Positions 1 through 6,124 of a stretch of DNA of 6,124 nt are shown here, piece by piece. The stretch spans positions 1-6,124 of the forward strand of contig JAVBMO010000072.1 in assembly GCA_031552355.1 (NCBI GenBank). The letters are read 5' to 3'. The notes under the pieces were generated by a model, which did no database searches, had not been told where the DNA came from, and saw nothing but the letters and a program-made list of their open reading frames with translations. The DNA is from JAVBMO01 sp031552355. GTDB taxonomy: Bacteria; Bacteroidota; Bacteroidia; Bacteroidales; P3. The translations under genes and the position numbers were made by a program. Position 1 is the first letter of the stretch; each line of letters starts with the position of its first letter.

Positions 1-1562
1 TGCCCATTGTCGGCATTGTAATTGCCATTTTGTGTTTACTATTTATTATTCAACAGTTTGGCACCAATGCTATTGGTAAATTTTACGGGCCTATTATGTT
101 CCTTTGGTTTACAATGCTTGGTGTATTAGGTGTTGTGCATATATTGGAATTTCCCGAAATACTCAATGCTTTAAATCCTGTTTATGCTGTTAAATTAGTG
201 GTAAATACAAAATACGGTTTTCTGCTATTGGGCGCTGTCTTCCTTTGTACTACGGGTGCAGAAGCCCTCTATTCCGATTTGGGACATTGCGGTATCCGTA
301 ATATTCGTGTCAGTTGGATTTTTGTAAAACTCACACTTATCCTGAACTATCTTGGTCAAGGAGCTTGGTTGCTTACCACGCAAGATTTTGAAACAAATCC
401 TTTCTTTGGAATTATGCCTTCTTGGTTTTTGGTTTGGGGAGTCGTTTTGGCAACCGCCGCCGCGATTATTGCCAGCCAAGCGCTTATTAGCGGATGTTTC
501 ACTATTTTCAATGAAGCCATGTCGCTCAATTTTTGGCCGCGCCAACGCATAACCCACCCCTCAAATGTGCGCGGACAATTATATATTTCGTTTATCAACT
601 GGTTTCTTTTTATTTCCTGTGCCGCCATAGTACTTATTTTCAAAAATTCTTCAAACATGGAAGCGGCCTATGGTTTGTCCATTACCATTACCATGCTGAT
701 GACCTCTGTATTGCTTGTCAATTATATGAAAGCAAAAAAAATACCTGTGTTTTTAATTTTGTTGTTTGCTATTGTCTTTTTTGCCCTGGAAGGTTCGTTT
801 TTTGTCGCTAACCTGTTCAAATTCATGGACGGCGGGGCGCTTACGGTAGCTTTGGCAAGTATTATTTTCTTTGTTATGTACATTTGGTTCAATGGCCGAA
901 AAATCAAAAACAAATATATCCGCTTTTTGAAAATCAAAGATTATGCGGGACTTTTGCAAGATATAAAAAATGACACAACAATTCCCAAATATGCTACCAA
1001 TTTGGTTTACTTGAGTAAAGCCGATTATGACACGGATGTTGAAGGGAAAATCCTGTATTCCATCATCAACAAAAGCCCCAAACGTGCCGACCACTATTGG
1101 TTACTGCATATTCATTATATCGATGAACCTTATACTCACGAATATTCTTTTGACGAGCTCATACCCAATACCCTATACCGCGTGGAATTCAGGATTGGGT
1201 TCCGTGTTGAAACACAGTTAAACCTTCATTTCCAGCAAGTAATTGCAGACCTTATTGCAAACAAGGAGTTTGACGGAAAAAGTGGTTATTTTTCTTTGGA
1301 AAAACATGACATACAGGCAGATTTTAAATTTGTGGTACTTCACAGGGTACACAATTATGAACATGGTTTCCCTTTTCGAGATAAATTAATCATGCGGTTC
1401 TATAATTTCATTTCCCATATAGGCATTTCTGATACAAGGGCTTACGGATTAGACACAAGCAATGTACTCAGCGAGTTAGTCCCCCTGATTGCCAACCAAA
1501 AGCATAGAAGTAAATTGGTGCGTGTTGATACAAGCAAAAAAGAGCAATCTATTCCAAAATAA
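1..1562 (+). CDS. kup: Kup-family potassium uptake transporter, C-terminal part (gene start outside window)
   Basis: Inner-membrane K+ uptake protein of the KUP/HAK/KT family, which imports potassium probably with protons. The reading frame is open from base 3, giving 519 visible residues. Family members are usually about 630-650 residues, so roughly the first 120 (the first few membrane helices) lie upstream of the window. A TTG at base 30 is internal and not the start. I see about nine hydrophobic membrane segments over visible residues 1-300. The family signature GAEALYSDLGHCG begins near base 255, followed by NYLGQGAWLL, ASQALISG and SSNMEAAYGLSIT, all typical Kup blocks. From about visible residue 300 onward is the soluble cytoplasmic domain, with IPKYATNLVYL, SPKRADHYWLLHI and YRVEFRIGFRV in the form seen in Bacteroidota. 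The frame is intact to its TAA stop and looks functional. It is followed by 70 bases and then ligA, which has its own promoter. Family assignment is secure; transport specificity is inferred from the family. Confidence 0.96.
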   Translation, partial: PIVGIVIAILCLLFIIQQFGTNAIGKFYGPIMFLWFTMLGVLGVVHILEFPEILNALNPVYAVKLVVNTKYGFLLLGAVFLCTTGAEALYSDLGHCGIRNIRVSWIFVKLTLILNYLGQGAWLLTTQDFETNPFFGIMPSWFLVWGVVLATAAAIIASQALISGCFTIFNEAMSLNFWPRQRITHPSNVRGQLYISFINWFLFISCAAIVLIFKNSSNMEAAYGLSITITMLMTSVLLVNYMKAKKIPVFLILLFAIVFFALEGSFFVANLFKFMDGGALTVALASIIFFVMYIWFNGRKIKNKYIRFLKIKDYAGLLQDIKNDTTIPKYATNLVYLSKADYDTDVEGKILYSIINKSPKRADHYWLLHIHYIDEPYTHEYSFDELIPNTLYRVEFRIGFRVETQLNLHFQQVIADLIANKEFDGKSGYFSLEKHDIQADFKFVVLHRVHNYEHGFPFRDKLIMRFYNFISHIGISDTRAYGLDTSNVLSELVPLIANQKHRSKLVRVDTSKKEQSIPK

Positions 1563-1573
1563 GCTCTTATTTT
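1540..1573 (+). terminator. Possible weak intrinsic terminator after kup
   Basis: A six-base inverted repeat, AAGAGC (1540-1545) and GCTCTT (1563-1568), spans the kup stop codon and is followed by ATTTTG. The loop of 17 bases is long and the T tract is short, so this is only a weak candidate. It sits where a kup terminator would be expected, just before the ligA promoter. Confidence 0.25.
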
Positions 1574-1599
1574 GATATCCCACAATGAAAATAGTTTCT

Positions 1600-1607
1600 T
1601 AACTTTG
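1600..1607 (+). promoter_or_regulatory. Bacteroidota-type -7 promoter element upstream of ligA
   Basis: TAACTTTG matches the Bacteroidota housekeeping -7 consensus TAnnTTTG exactly and ends 25 bases before the ligA ATG, implying a leader of about 20 bases. The matching -33 element is poor: the nearest TTTG (1571-1574) is 25 bases upstream, longer than the usual spacing. The element lies between kup and ligA, so ligA is probably transcribed independently. No Shine-Dalgarno sequence is seen before the ATG, as is normal in this phylum. Confidence 0.6.
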
Positions 1608-1632
1608 TAAAAAATAACAAGCTATTGACCTG

Positions 1633-3660
1633 ATGGATTCAAATACAGCCAAACAACGCATTGCGGAACTTTCGTCACTTATTGATAAGTACAACCATGA
1701 ATATTACGTTTTAGACAATTCGAGTATTTCCGATTTTGAGTTCGACAATCTTTTGGAAGAACTTATTGCATTGGAAAAACAGTTTCCCGAATGGGCTTTG
1801 CCGACTTCACCCAGCCAAAGGGTTGGGGGCGAAATAAATAAGAATTTCCTTCAGGTAAAGCATAAATATCCTATGCTTTCACTGGCAAATACTTATTCCG
1901 AAGAAGAATTGCGCGATTTCGACAACAGAATCCGCAAATTGATACCCCAAAAAGATTTTTCCTACACCTGTGAATTGAAATACGACGGCGCTGCCATTGG
2001 CCTCACTTATACAAACGGCATTCTTTCACAGGCTGTAACAAGAGGCAATGGTGTTGAAGGCGACTTGATTACGGCAAACATAAAAACTATCCGCAGTATC
2101 CCGTTAAAATTACATGGCGATTATCCTGCCGAATTTGAGATCCGTGGCGAGGTATTTTTTCCGCATAAGGCTTTTGAAGAATTTAATAAAGAACGTGAAA
2201 ATGAAGGGGAAGATCCTTTTGCCAATCCGCGTAATGCTGCTTCGGGAAGTTTAAAATTACAAGACTCCAAAGAAACAGCCAAGCGCAAGCTCGATTGCTT
2301 TTTATACTACCTTTTGAGCGAAAACCTGCCAACAAAATCGCACTATCAAAACCTGCAAAAAGCCAAGTCGTGGGGCTTTAAAATCCCCAATTTTATTGCA
2401 CAAGCGAAAACAATCGACGAAGTTTGGGAGTTCATTAACTATTGGAACACACAACGCCACGAATTGCCTTTCGATATCGATGGCATTGTGATTAAAGTGG
2501 ATAATATAGATCTGTGGGATATGCTGGGCTATACGGCAAAGTCGCCACGATGGGCTATTGCGTATAAATTTCAGGCCGAAAGGGCTTCGACTCTACTAGA
2601 ATCTATTGACTACCAAGTTGGGAGAACCGGCGTAATTACTCCGGTGGCAAATCTAAGTCCGGTTTGGTTGGCGGGAACTACCGTAAAACGGGCTTCACTG
2701 CACAATTCCGATATTATTGAAAAATTAGACGTACGTATCGGCGACACTGTTTTTGTCGAAAAAGGCGGAGAAATTATCCCCAAAATTGTGGGTGTGGATT
2801 TAGATAAACGCCCTCTGAATTCAGCACCTTTTGAATATACAAAAACTTGCCCTGAATGTGGAAGCACTTTGGTACGCGAAAGCGGCGAAGCGGCTTTTTA
2901 TTGCCCTAATGATGATACTTGTTTCCCGCAATTGGTCGGGCGTTTGGAGCATTTCATCAGCAAAAAAGCCATGAACATAGATAGTTTGGGGCCGGAACGT
3001 GTGGAAATGATGCTTAAAAATCGCCTAATTTCGAATTGCGCCGACTTATACGAATTGACTCAGGAAACACTTGTCGGGCTAACAACTACCGATGAGGAGA
3101 AAAAGAAAAGCAGTATTCAGGATAAAGGCGCTACAAATATCTTGGCCGCCTTGGAAGAATCGAAACAAGTGCCTTTTGAACGGGTTTTGTTTGCTTTGGG
3201 TATTCGTTATGTGGGCGAAGTAGTGGCAAAAAAATTGGCACGTCATTTCCAAAATATAGAAGCGTTGATGAACGCCTCAATGATAGATTTATTAAGTGTG
3301 GACGAAGTAGGCGAAAAAATTTCCGTGTCTATTCTTGATTATTTTTCCAAGCCACAGCATCGCGAATTGATTTTACGTTTACAAAAATCCGGCTTGCAAT
3401 TTCAGGTCAAAGAAGAACGTCTTTCCACTAAACTTGATGGATTGACTTTTGTCGTCAGCGGAGTTTTTCAAAATTTTTCGAGAGAAGGTATCAAAAAAAG
3501 CATTGAAGAAAATGGCGGAAAAGTAGTTTCTTCGCTTTCGTCCAAAACTAATTTTTTGCTCGGCGGAAACGATATTGGCCCTGAAAAATTGAAGAAAGCG
3601 GAAAAATTGAATATTCGCATTTTGTCAGAAGAAGAATATCGACAAATGATTATCAATTAG
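1633..3660 (+). CDS. ligA: NAD+-dependent DNA ligase LigA
   Basis: Seals nicks in duplex DNA during replication and repair, using NAD+ to form a ligase-AMP intermediate. It has 675 residues, the usual family length, with every domain in order. The N-terminal Ia region holds the NMN-binding HEYYVLD (22-28). The nucleotidyltransferase domain has the AMP-accepting Lys116 in CELKYDG (113-119), TRGNG (136-140), RGEVFF (171-176), DGIVIKV (283-289) and SPRWAIAYKF (304-313). The OB fold begins around QVGRTGVITPVA (328-339). A four-cysteine zinc finger uses Cys406, Cys409, Cys424 and Cys430, with the C-x2-C and C-x5-C spacing also seen in E. coli LigA. Helix-hairpin-helix repeats follow (about 445-585, including FERVLFALGIRYVGE), then a C-terminal BRCT domain (about 600-675). 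The start fits the conserved N terminus and sits 25 bases after a -7 element. The RGDG-like motif reads RGNG, and the linker at 484-498 is divergent. All catalytic residues I can check are present, so the enzyme should be active. Confidence 0.99.
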   Translation: MDSNTAKQRIAELSSLIDKYNHEYYVLDNSSISDFEFDNLLEELIALEKQFPEWALPTSPSQRVGGEINKNFLQVKHKYPMLSLANTYSEEELRDFDNRIRKLIPQKDFSYTCELKYDGAAIGLTYTNGILSQAVTRGNGVEGDLITANIKTIRSIPLKLHGDYPAEFEIRGEVFFPHKAFEEFNKERENEGEDPFANPRNAASGSLKLQDSKETAKRKLDCFLYYLLSENLPTKSHYQNLQKAKSWGFKIPNFIAQAKTIDEVWEFINYWNTQRHELPFDIDGIVIKVDNIDLWDMLGYTAKSPRWAIAYKFQAERASTLLESIDYQVGRTGVITPVANLSPVWLAGTTVKRASLHNSDIIEKLDVRIGDTVFVEKGGEIIPKIVGVDLDKRPLNSAPFEYTKTCPECGSTLVRESGEAAFYCPNDDTCFPQLVGRLEHFISKKAMNIDSLGPERVEMMLKNRLISNCADLYELTQETLVGLTTTDEEKKKSSIQDKGATNILAALEESKQVPFERVLFALGIRYVGEVVAKKLARHFQNIEALMNASMIDLLSVDEVGEKISVSILDYFSKPQHRELILRLQKSGLQFQVKEERLSTKLDGLTFVVSGVFQNFSREGIKKSIEENGGKVVSSLSSKTNFLLGGNDIGPEKLKKAEKLNIRILSEEEYRQMIIN

Positions 3661-3736
3661 ATGGCCTTTTTACTTACAAATCAGGAAGGTGATAACTGGG
3701 AAATATCATTGTTCATATTTAGTCAATTGCCTATAT

Positions 3737-3767
3737 TTTCAGCGAATTGCTTAATTTTGTACCTTTG
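3737..3767 (+). promoter_or_regulatory. Bacteroidota-type promoter for the DUF721/DciA gene
   Basis: TACCTTTG (3760-3767) is an exact match to the -7 consensus TAnnTTTG. A TTTC at 3737-3740, one mismatch from the -33 consensus TTTG, lies 19 bases upstream, a normal spacing. The element ends 18 bases before the ATG at 3786, so the leader would be very short (about 12-14 bases). It shares the nine bases CTTTGTAAA with the ligA promoter. The remaining bases between ligA and this gene (3661-3736) show no other clear signal. Confidence 0.7.
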
Positions 3768-3785
3768 TAAACATTACTCAACACA

Positions 3786-4082
3786 ATGAACGTGGACTCA
3801 AAAAATGAATTTAAAATAAATGAGTTACTTTCTATTTTCCTGAAAAGAACACATTTGGAACAAAGCGTAAAAGAGGTGGAAGCCGCAGACGCTTGGAAAC
3901 GAATTTCAGGAAAGCTGATAGCTAATCTTACGGTTTCAGTCTATGTGAAAAATACAGTTATGTATGTCAAATTACGTTCGCCGTCATTGCGGCAAGAATT
4001 AAATTACAAGCAAAGTACTATTTTAGAACGCTTGAACGAAGAATTGGGTGGAAATTATATCAGCAAAATCGTTTTTGCATAA
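3786..4082 (+). CDS. DUF721 / DciA-family protein (probable replicative helicase loader)
   Basis: A 98-residue protein made of little more than one DUF721 domain. DciA proteins of this family bind the replicative helicase DnaB and help load it onto DNA in bacteria lacking DnaC- or DnaI-type loaders; applying that role here is inference from the family. Visible family features are the ADAWKRISGKLIANLT block (34-49, conserved Trp37), the strand pair SVYVKNTVMYVKLRSP (51-66), the SLRQELNY helix start (67-74) and the closing LNEELGGNYISKIVF (83-97). Gammaproteobacterial and actinobacterial DciA proteins are longer, but stand-alone forms of about 95-100 residues are usual in Bacteroidota. The ATG is supported by the promoter 18 bases upstream; no Shine-Dalgarno sequence is seen. 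It lies 125 bases after ligA and converges with the exported nuclease-fold gene. No signal peptide or membrane segment is present, so it should be cytoplasmic. Confidence 0.85.
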   Translation: MNVDSKNEFKINELLSIFLKRTHLEQSVKEVEAADAWKRISGKLIANLTVSVYVKNTVMYVKLRSPSLRQELNYKQSTILERLNEELGGNYISKIVFA

Positions 4083-4108
4083 AAAGAAAGTAAATAAACT
4101 CCTACCCA

Positions 4109-4147
4109 TTTGTGAATTTGTCTTTTATACAAAACCCCAAACACAAA
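4109..4147. terminator. AT-rich nested inverted repeat in the convergent intergenic region
   Basis: The 93 bases between the two converging stop codons (4083-4175) contain a nested inverted repeat: TTTGTG (4109-4114) with CACAAA (4142-4147) outside, and TTTGT (4117-4121) with ACAAA (4129-4133) inside. T-rich sequence follows on the plus strand (ATTTTCCTTTTATTTC). Position suggests a shared bidirectional terminator, but the stems are short, AT-only in large part and separated by unpaired bases, so this is a weak call. I see no promoter or gene in the rest of this region. Confidence 0.2.
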
Positions 4148-4175
4148 ATTTTCCTTTTATTTCTCAATAGTAGAT

Positions 4176-5231
4176 TTATTCGGACTGCATCCCATTTTCC
4201 AAAGGAATTTGTTTGTATAAGTCAAAATATACCGGCAGATGGTCGCTAAAACCGCCATGATATTTCATTCCCACATAAGTACGAAAAGGTTTCTTTCCCA
4301 AAAATTTATCATCATCTTCCAAAAGAAAAGAGGCAGAAAATATATTGGCAACAGGATTTTTGAGAGACAAACTTCCGCCTGAAAAAAAACTTTTTGAAAC
4401 GATTATTTGGTCTATCACATCCCACTGCCCCTGATACTTATAACTTCCTTGCATTCCACCCAATTTTGCCGTTAAATTAAACAAAGGGTTTCCTTTCCAA
4501 TTCAAGGTATCCAAAGCTGCTTGCAAATAGTGTTGGGATACTTTCCCTTCAGGATTTTCGTTGAAATCGCCCATCAAAACAATGGAAGCAGTTTTATTGA
4601 CAACTAGTAATGAATCGACACTCGATTTCAAAATCGAACCTATGTACCTGCGTCTTTCTTCACTTTCTGCTCCTCCCAATTTTGATGGCAAGTGAACTAC
4701 ATAAAAGTGAATGGTATCTTTTTCAAAAACTAGCCCTTTTACATACAAAATATCACGGGTTTTGGCACTGGGATTTCCGGGAAAATCTATTCGGATAGGC
4801 TTGGATTCCAAGAGTGAAAGAAGATCGTTACGATACAATAAAGCTACGTCAATTCCACGTGCATCGGGCGATTCGAAATGTATGTAGTGATAATCGAATT
4901 TCCGCAAAGGCGTATTGTTACATAATTCCTTCAACACCCATTCGTTTTCCAATTCACAAAGCCCAACAACTGCCGGCGGACACCATTCGCCCAAAGCTAT
5001 CAACGTTTTGTAGATATTATCCCGTTTTTGATAGAAACGATTAAAAGTCCAATGGTTGGAACCTTCCGGCGTAAAATCCGAATCGTTTTTCACAGAATCT
5101 TTTCTCGGATCAAAATAATTTTCAACATTGTAGAACGCAATGCGCAAATACTCGCAATCATTTGTCTTTTGTGCAAGAGCAAAATTCGAAAAAAGAAAAA
5201 ATCCGCAAATGAGTAAAAATGACTTTTGCAT
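4176..5231 (-). CDS. Exported endonuclease/exonuclease/phosphatase (EEP) family protein
   Basis: A 351-residue Mg2+-dependent hydrolase of the EEP (DNase I-like) fold. Members cleave phosphodiester or phosphomonoester bonds in nucleic acids or small phosphorylated molecules; the substrate here cannot be read from sequence. Residues 1-20 form a signal peptide with a hydrophobic core (SFLLICGFFLFSNFALA) and a likely cleavage site at ALA|QK. No lipobox Cys is present, so it is probably periplasmic or secreted. The EEP motifs occur in order: FYNVENYFD (33-41, Asn35), LCELEN (91-96, metal-binding Glu93), RGIDVALLYR (125-134), VVHLPSK (178-184, His180), MGDFNE (220-225, Asp222 and Asn224), WDVIDQIIVS (270-279, Asp274) and GGFSDHLPVYFDL (326-338, Asp330-His331). 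All catalytic positions are kept. Its ATG is 5 bases after the trmN6 stop, implying co-transcription, although a -7-like element within trmN6 could drive it separately. It resembles a common but uncharacterised Bacteroidota family. Confidence 0.9.
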   Translation of the reverse strand: MQKSFLLICGFFLFSNFALAQKTNDCEYLRIAFYNVENYFDPRKDSVKNDSDFTPEGSNHWTFNRFYQKRDNIYKTLIALGEWCPPAVVGLCELENEWVLKELCNNTPLRKFDYHYIHFESPDARGIDVALLYRNDLLSLLESKPIRIDFPGNPSAKTRDILYVKGLVFEKDTIHFYVVHLPSKLGGAESEERRRYIGSILKSSVDSLLVVNKTASIVLMGDFNENPEGKVSQHYLQAALDTLNWKGNPLFNLTAKLGGMQGSYKYQGQWDVIDQIIVSKSFFSGGSLSLKNPVANIFSASFLLEDDDKFLGKKPFRTYVGMKYHGGFSDHLPVYFDLYKQIPLENGMQSE

Positions 5232-5236
5232 AACAA

Positions 5237-5941
5237 TCAGGCAAACAGATAAAAATCTTTTACCAAAGTTAAATATTCTTTTGTATAATTTCCATGTTCA
5301 TCAGCAATTTGCAGAAAATTTTCTGCTTGCGGATGCTCTTCATGTCTAAATTCCATCAAATAGCGTTCAGGATTTTTCCCTTGTTTGGTTATTACTTTTG
5401 TCTTTCGATAGCAAAACAAATCTTCTTTTTGGGCTATTTCTTCAAATGTAACGGCTTCATTATTTGGCAAAATACAAGCAAAAGATCCTGTTGTCGACAA
5501 TAGTTTTTTCACCCCTTTTGCCAAATCTTCAAATGGAAGATTTTCGGAATGCCGTGCTTGGTTTTTATTCTTTCTCGAAGGTTTTAAGGAATTTACAAAA
5601 AACGGCGGATTGCTGATTATCAAATCGAAAGTATTTGGATTTGTGTTTTTGGCAAAATTTACAAAACAATTTTCTTCTACAATAAGCCTGTCATTCCAAG
5701 GCGAATTTTGAAAATTCAGACGAGATTCCTGCACAGAAGCAGCATCAATATCCACAGCATGAATAGTTAATTCAGGAAATCTTTGCGCCAAAATAAGGGC
5801 AATGATACCACAGCCAGTTCCAATATCCAACGCCTTCTTTTTATTGTTTGCATTTGCCCAGCAAGCCAACAAAATGGCATCGGTACCCACCTTCATGCTC
5901 GAAAATTCATGTGATACCTGAAATTTCTTGAATTTAAACAT
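5237..5941 (-). CDS. trmN6: tRNA1(Val) (adenine37-N6)-methyltransferase TrmN6-like
   Basis: A 234-residue class I SAM-dependent methyltransferase of the TrmN6/YfiC family. In E. coli this enzyme makes m6A at position 37, next to the anticodon, of tRNA1(Val); the same target is inferred here. The N-terminal FKFKKFQVSH and MKVGTDAILLACWA (16-29) are typical of the family. SAM-binding motif I is DIGTGCGIIAL (39-49), and acidic VDID (63-66) should contact the cofactor ribose. The N6-adenine methyltransferase catalytic motif NPPFF lies at 111-115, followed by ARHSENLPF (129-137). The C-terminal YTKEYLTLVKDFYL (219-232) is a family ending seen in Bacteroidota. Length fits the family (about 235-245). 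It starts 35 bases after the sufB stop and ends 5 bases before the EEP gene on the same strand. There is no signal peptide, so the protein is cytoplasmic. Some members of this broader MTS-domain group act on other substrates, hence the confidence below 1. Confidence 0.92.
   Translation of the reverse strand: MFKFKKFQVSHEFSSMKVGTDAILLACWANANNKKKALDIGTGCGIIALILAQRFPELTIHAVDIDAASVQESRLNFQNSPWNDRLIVEENCFVNFAKNTNPNTFDLIISNPPFFVNSLKPSRKNKNQARHSENLPFEDLAKGVKKLLSTTGSFACILPNNEAVTFEEIAQKEDLFCYRKTKVITKQGKNPERYLMEFRHEEHPQAENFLQIADEHGNYTKEYLTLVKDFYLFA
5264..5271 (-). promoter_or_regulatory. Possible internal -7 promoter element for the EEP gene, inside trmN6
   Basis: On the minus strand the bases read TAACTTTG, an exact match to TAnnTTTG and identical to the octamer before ligA. 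It ends 32 bases before the EEP start codon, a sensible promoter distance. It is also simply part of the Leu-Thr-Leu codons near the trmN6 C terminus. The region 19 bases upstream, where a -33 TTTG should be, reads TGGA, so the support is thin. Confidence 0.3.
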
Positions 5942-5976
5942 GAAGCAAATAGAGTATTTGAAAAAAAAGAAGAATC

Positions 5977-6124
5977 TTAACCAACACTTCCTTCCAAAGT
6001 AATATCCAGCAATTTTTGGGCTTCCATGGCAAATTCCATCGGTAATTTACTTAAAACATCTTTGGCATAACCATTCACAATCAAGCTAATGGCACTTTCG
6101 GCGGAAATGCCTCTTTGCTGGCAA
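5977..6124 (-). CDS. sufB: Fe-S cluster assembly protein SufB, last 48 residues (gene start outside window)
   Basis: The minus strand is open from the window edge to a TAA at 5977-5979, encoding 48 residues that I translated by hand. They include CQQRGISAESAISLIVNGY, KLPMEFAMEAQKLL and the terminus DITLEGSVG. This closely follows the E. coli SufB C terminus as I recall it (CQQRGIS..., EFAVEAQKLLAISLE, SVG-end). SufB is the scaffold subunit of the SufBCD complex, which builds Fe-S clusters in the cytoplasm; its cluster-forming residues lie upstream and cannot be checked. The gene downstream is trmN6 (35-base gap), not sufC. The short intergenic gap holds a pyrimidine-rich run with eight T (5961-5968) but no convincing hairpin, so read-through into trmN6 is plausible. 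Confidence 0.93.
   Translation of the reverse strand, partial: CQQRGISAESAISLIVNGYAKDVLSKLPMEFAMEAQKLLDITLEGSVG

Noticed and set aside
30..32. TTG as a start for the kup frame
   Set aside because: The frame is open to the window edge, and the residues before it (PIVGIVIAI) continue a typical Kup membrane helix. The true start is upstream of the window.
225..1094. Open frames on the minus strand (225-557, 356-658, 753-1094) and in other plus frames inside kup
   Set aside because: They lie wholly within the well-conserved kup frame, have no recognisable domain or start signal, and look like shadow frames.
2610..2867. Minus-strand open frame within ligA, and a second at 3468-3656
   Set aside because: Both are antisense to conserved ligase domains (OB fold and BRCT) and resemble no family.
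3583..3611. Direct repeat of GAAAAATTGAA (3583-3593 and 3601-3611)
   Set aside because: It encodes EKLKKAEKLN, a normal BRCT helix in LigA; the DNA repeat follows from repeated Glu-Lys-Leu codons.
4610..5503. Several plus-strand open frames of 62-76 codons opposite the EEP and trmN6 genes
   Set aside because: They overlap clearly coding minus-strand genes, have biased compositions and no domain, and are antisense shadows.
5960..5990. T-rich run after sufB on the minus strand as an intrinsic terminator
   Set aside because: The eight-T run (5961-5968) has only a four-base GAAG/CTTC pairing before it, plus wobble pairs that consume the T run. There is no stable hairpin.
5995..6002. TTACTTTG on the minus strand as a promoter for trmN6
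   Set aside because: It lacks the conserved A at the second position of TAnnTTTG, has no -33 partner, and encodes part of the conserved SufB terminus.

Overview
The window reads as ordinary chromosomal DNA from a member of the Bacteroidota. Three things point there. The DNA is AT-rich. None of the four visible gene starts has a convincing Shine-Dalgarno sequence. The intergenic regions carry the Bacteroidota sigma-factor -7 element TAnnTTTG (TAACTTTG before ligA, TACCTTTG before the DUF721 gene). The protein sequences also have Bacteroidota-like wording, especially the Kup C-terminal domain, the short stand-alone DUF721 protein and the TrmN6 termini. I cannot fix a genus from the sequence alone.

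Left part, plus strand (1-4082): the 3' four-fifths of a Kup-type potassium transporter gene whose start lies outside the window, then a complete NAD+-dependent DNA ligase gene (ligA), then a small DUF721/DciA-family gene. ligA and the DUF721 gene each appear to have their own promoter just upstream. They are therefore neighbours on one strand but not necessarily one transcript. Ligase (nick sealing) and DciA (loading of the replicative helicase) both serve DNA replication, which is the only functional theme visible here.

Right part, minus strand (4176-6124): read in the direction of transcription, the order is the last 48 codons of sufB (Fe-S cluster assembly), a tRNA1(Val) A37 N6-methyltransferase-like gene (trmN6/yfiC), and an exported endonuclease/exonuclease/phosphatase-fold protein. 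Gaps of 35 and 5 bases suggest co-transcription, with a possible internal promoter near the end of trmN6 for the last gene. The two gene groups converge on a 93-base AT-rich intergenic region (4083-4175).

No tRNA, rRNA, CRISPR array, insertion sequence, phage gene or recognisable riboswitch was seen. No stretch longer than about 130 bases lacks a gene. I found no support for a previously undescribed system. The findings below are modest points of gene order, promoter structure and local sequence divergence.
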